A stretch of 6,080 nt of DNA from NCBI GenBank assembly GCA_031259365.1, contig JAIRLP010000029.1:1-6080 (forward strand), read 5' to 3'. The position numbers were made by a program, and so were the translations under genes. Positions 3,941-6,080 of this stretch are shown here, piece by piece (positions within the stretch are counted from its first letter, which is position 1; the number at the start of each line of letters is the position of its first letter). Under the pieces are notes generated by a model. It was not told the origin of the DNA. It ran no database searches and saw only the letters and a list, made by a program, of their open reading frames with translations. This stretch comes from Rickettsiales bacterium. Lineage in GTDB: Bacteria; Pseudomonadota; Alphaproteobacteria; Rs-D84.

Positions 3941-5236
3941 ATGACTTTATTAAGCAAGAACCTTTTTATCAGGTCTCGCACGTGGCGACTTTGTCTTGCC
4001 GCTGTTGCTTTTTTTGGAATCTTTTCGATGCCTGCTTATGCCCAATGGGGAATTGTGGACAGTTTGAATCTAGCCCCGCTGGTTCCGATGGTTTTGGATG
4101 CTTTGATGGCGGTTGCAACTGGTGGCTATGATTTCTTTGTGGGCAAAGGTGCGGGTATTATTTATATTTTAATCTGGGGTTGGTTGGGCGTATCAATGGG
4201 CTTGTACCTGATCAAAATGTGGTTCCCAAAAACCTGGATATCATTCTTTGGATTCAAGGGCGGCGGCGAAATGTGGGAAAAGGATACGCCAAGCGGAATG
4301 AAGATTGCTGAAAATTTGTTAAAGCCTGCCCTGCGCGCAATTATTGCAGCAGTTCTTTTGTTACAGATCAAACCAATCTATGTGACTGATTGGATTGTGG
4401 ATCCATTTTTACGTTTTGGCGCAATTTATACAGAAAGTTTAACAAGCAGTATCGCGCTACCCGCAGGTGGCGCAAAAAAAATAGAATGCCCACCAGATGT
4501 TATTAAACATGGTTGGATATCCGTCGAGAGCTGTAACTTCTTGGTGCAACCGGTATCTGATTTATCCCACGCGAACAATCAAATCATCAAACGCGGATTT
4601 GACTTTATTACCAAAGGCATGCTGGGGCTGATGACATTGATCCCGCATGGGGGTGAAGATTTCCTGAATTTAGTCACAGGGATTTTATTAGTATCTGCCT
4701 TTGTATCCAGTAACTTGTTTATGGCATTGCTTATTATCCAGGGAATATTTAATTTCGGAATGGCGCTGATCCTTTATCCGTTCCAAGTTTTGATGTGGGT
4801 GGCAAAACCCAAATCTGATAAATGGTTCGATTTCTGGCCAGCGTTTGAAGGCATTATCAAGGCATTAAAGCAATTGATTATCACAATGATCGCCTGTGCG
4901 TTTATCCTGGTGATTAATGTCGCAATTATCAAAGCGTTGTTTCAATGGAACAGTTCGGTCTTTGTGGTTGCAGCTGGCGGCACGACCACCAGCAACGTTC
5001 CAACCATGGCAAACAATGCGATGGGATTTGGGGAACATTCTATTTTGTGGTTATCGGCGATATTAACCTTTTATTTAATGATCCGCATATTTGAATTAAC
5101 CCGCGAACAGCTGGATAAATATGTTGGCAAGGGCGCGGACGATCTGCACAAAAAGGTTACAGGTGACGCCAAAGCCACAGTTAAAAATGTAACTGGTTTT
5201 GGCAAAAAAGTGGCAAGCGTATTTAAAAAGAAATAA
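3941..5236 (+). CDS. Polytopic inner-membrane protein, VirB6/TrbL-like, with signal peptide
   Basis: The protein has 431 residues. A clear signal peptide is present: basic RSRTWR (11-16), hydrophobic 17-28, and a cleavage-type SMPAYA ending at residue 34. Membrane segments follow near 71-94, 127-146, 243-267, 269-289, 309-333 and 366-386. A loop at about 172-230 has Cys183 and Cys198, a likely disulfide pair. The lysine-rich tail (390-431, TREQLDKYVG...VFKKK) is probably cytoplasmic. Residues 139-167 (LLLQ..P.YVTDWIVDPF..G.IYTESL) align with the same region of the two neighbouring membrane proteins. Residues 270-312 show the helix, Pro280, Trp286, Lys/Trp layout of VirB6/TrbL. The expected role is a type IV secretion inner-membrane channel subunit. 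It lacks the CWxC motif of its two paralogs. The next gene overlaps its stop as TAATG. Family assignment is by topology and motif pattern. Confidence 0.7.
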   Translation: MTLLSKNLFIRSRTWRLCLAAVAFFGIFSMPAYAQWGIVDSLNLAPLVPMVLDALMAVATGGYDFFVGKGAGIIYILIWGWLGVSMGLYLIKMWFPKTWISFFGFKGGGEMWEKDTPSGMKIAENLLKPALRAIIAAVLLLQIKPIYVTDWIVDPFLRFGAIYTESLTSSIALPAGGAKKIECPPDVIKHGWISVESCNFLVQPVSDLSHANNQIIKRGFDFITKGMLGLMTLIPHGGEDFLNLVTGILLVSAFVSSNLFMALLIIQGIFNFGMALILYPFQVLMWVAKPKSDKWFDFWPAFEGIIKALKQLIITMIACAFILVINVAIIKALFQWNSSVFVVAAGGTTTSNVPTMANNAMGFGEHSILWLSAILTFYLMIRIFELTREQLDKYVGKGADDLHKKVTGDAKATVKNVTGFGKKVASVFKKK

Positions 5237-6080
5237 TGAACAGTTGGTTGAATTCTTTGGTAGACAGTTCCGTGCAATGTTGGGGTTGCCCTGTTTTTGA
5301 TCGCTTGTTTCAGGTGATATCCAACGCATCAGCATCCGTCTATCGCCAGTTTTCATTATTCTGCATTTTGATATTCTGCATCATATTGGCATTCTATGTT
5401 TTGTATGCCGTTTGGAAAAATATCAAGGGCGGTATCGACGACCCTATGTATCAAAAGTATTTCAAGCCGGTATTAATCAATTCAATGTTTGTTTTTGCAT
5501 TACTGGGGATGGGTGTTGCATTGCCTCGTTTTATTACAACAATTACATTTGAACCTGTTGCTGATATGACATTGATCTATACCCAGTCAATGGTTCGAAT
5601 AGACAGCCAAACAGTTGAAAAGAAAGTGACATACGAACCAAAACACATGGATGATTCTGGTTTTTATCGTCCCCAATTACGCGACAAGATTATTCTGTTG
5701 ATGAAAACAACCATCGCCCAATTCCAGGGATATATAAAATTGGGAATCGCGGTTATGGATAATGCTTTTTCATGGAAAGCATTACTGGGGATTGGATCAC
5801 TGCTGAAACACATCATGATGTTTGCGATCGGTTTGTATTTGGTTTACGGATTCTTTAAAATATTTGTCCGGTTTTGTTTTTACTTTGTCGACATTATTGT
5901 CGCAATGACATTCTTTGCATTCTTTTTTCCGTTATCATTGGTTATGTTTGTCTTCAAGAATTCCGAAGCCCCAGACTGGGTCAAAAAGCTGGGTGGCGAT
6001 CTGGGCGCAGGCCAATTCAAGAATGTGATTAATGCGATCATATCTTTGGCATCTGCGGTTTTGACTTATACCGTTATTAT
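5236..6080 (+). CDS. Polytopic inner-membrane protein, VirB6/TrbL-like, with CWxC motif (3' truncated by window)
   Basis: The ATG at 5236-5238 shares its first base with the TAA of the preceding gene (TAATG), so translation is probably coupled; the only ribosome-site-like sequence is A-rich (AAAAAGAAA). The frame stays open through the right edge, giving 281 full codons. CWGC is at 15-18, then membrane segments near 40-60, 78-98, 189-209, 212-240 and 261 to the edge. Residues 15-108 align with residues 60-158 of the protein at 2571-3872: CWxC, about 22 residues to the first shared membrane helix, then LPRFIT...FEPV against LPRLLT...IEPV. Residues 212-250 (Asp219, Pro232, Lys241, Trp248) match the VirB6/TrbL pattern. 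There is no cleavable signal peptide. It is likely a third channel-type subunit of the same secretion system. Confidence 0.7.
   Translation, partial: MNSWLNSLVDSSVQCWGCPVFDRLFQVISNASASVYRQFSLFCILIFCIILAFYVLYAVWKNIKGGIDDPMYQKYFKPVLINSMFVFALLGMGVALPRFITTITFEPVADMTLIYTQSMVRIDSQTVEKKVTYEPKHMDDSGFYRPQLRDKIILLMKTTIAQFQGYIKLGIAVMDNAFSWKALLGIGSLLKHIMMFAIGLYLVYGFFKIFVRFCFYFVDIIVAMTFFAFFFPLSLVMFVFKNSEAPDWVKKLGGDLGAGQFKNVINAIISLASAVLTYTVI

Noticed and set aside
1..6080. CRISPR arrays, tRNA and rRNA genes
   Set aside because: No evenly spaced direct repeats, no tRNA-like cloverleaf arms with a T-loop and no rRNA sequence were seen.

Overview
The window looks like a chromosomal stretch of a fairly AT-rich, probably host-associated alphaproteobacterium. 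Two features point there. The bL31 protein is the cysteine-free, alphaproteobacterial-looking type ending FKKKFGGF, and it sits directly upstream of an inositol-monophosphatase-family gene. A cluster of VirB6/TrbL-like membrane proteins resembles the multi-VirB6 type IV secretion loci of Rickettsiales-like lineages. The standard bacterial code fits all genes. Genus-level placement is not possible from the sequence alone.

Layout. 1-110 (+) is the last 35 codons of an unrecognised protein. It converges on a minus-strand pair, rpmE (bL31, 912-1124) followed by an IMPase/SuhB-fold protein (152-877) that has lost nearly all catalytic metal ligands. From 1125 to 2570 the DNA is mostly non-coding and AT-rich. 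It contains two related elements of 266 and 260 bp (1407-1672 and 2185-2444), in the same orientation. Each has long terminal inverted repeats, a shared core with a covarying hairpin, and a second internal inverted repeat. They bracket, almost to the base, a 169-codon orphan ORF (1678-2187, minus). The right-hand element appears to have landed just after the original start codon of that ORF, separating it from its promoter.

From 2571 to the right edge are three polytopic membrane proteins: 2571-3872 on minus, 3941-5236 on plus, and 5236 to beyond 6080 on plus. They share a common layout and are probably paralogous VirB6/TrbL-like inner-membrane channel components. The first and third share a periplasmic-side CWxC motif placed the same distance before the first shared membrane segment. 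The second and third overlap as TAATG and are likely translationally coupled.

Regulation. The divergent pair is driven from a perfect 15-bp inverted repeat (3879-3917). Each arm carries an outward-facing extended -10 (TGATATAAT). The minus-strand transcript would start at or next to its ATG, so it would be leaderless. The same TGATATAAT with the same short distance to an ATG occurs at 2463-2471, in front of the interrupted orphan ORF, which suggests that ORF belonged to the same regulon. The most novel items are the paired structured elements around the orphan ORF, the symmetric leaderless promoter, the CWxC VirB6-like paralogs and the degenerate IMPase next to rpmE.
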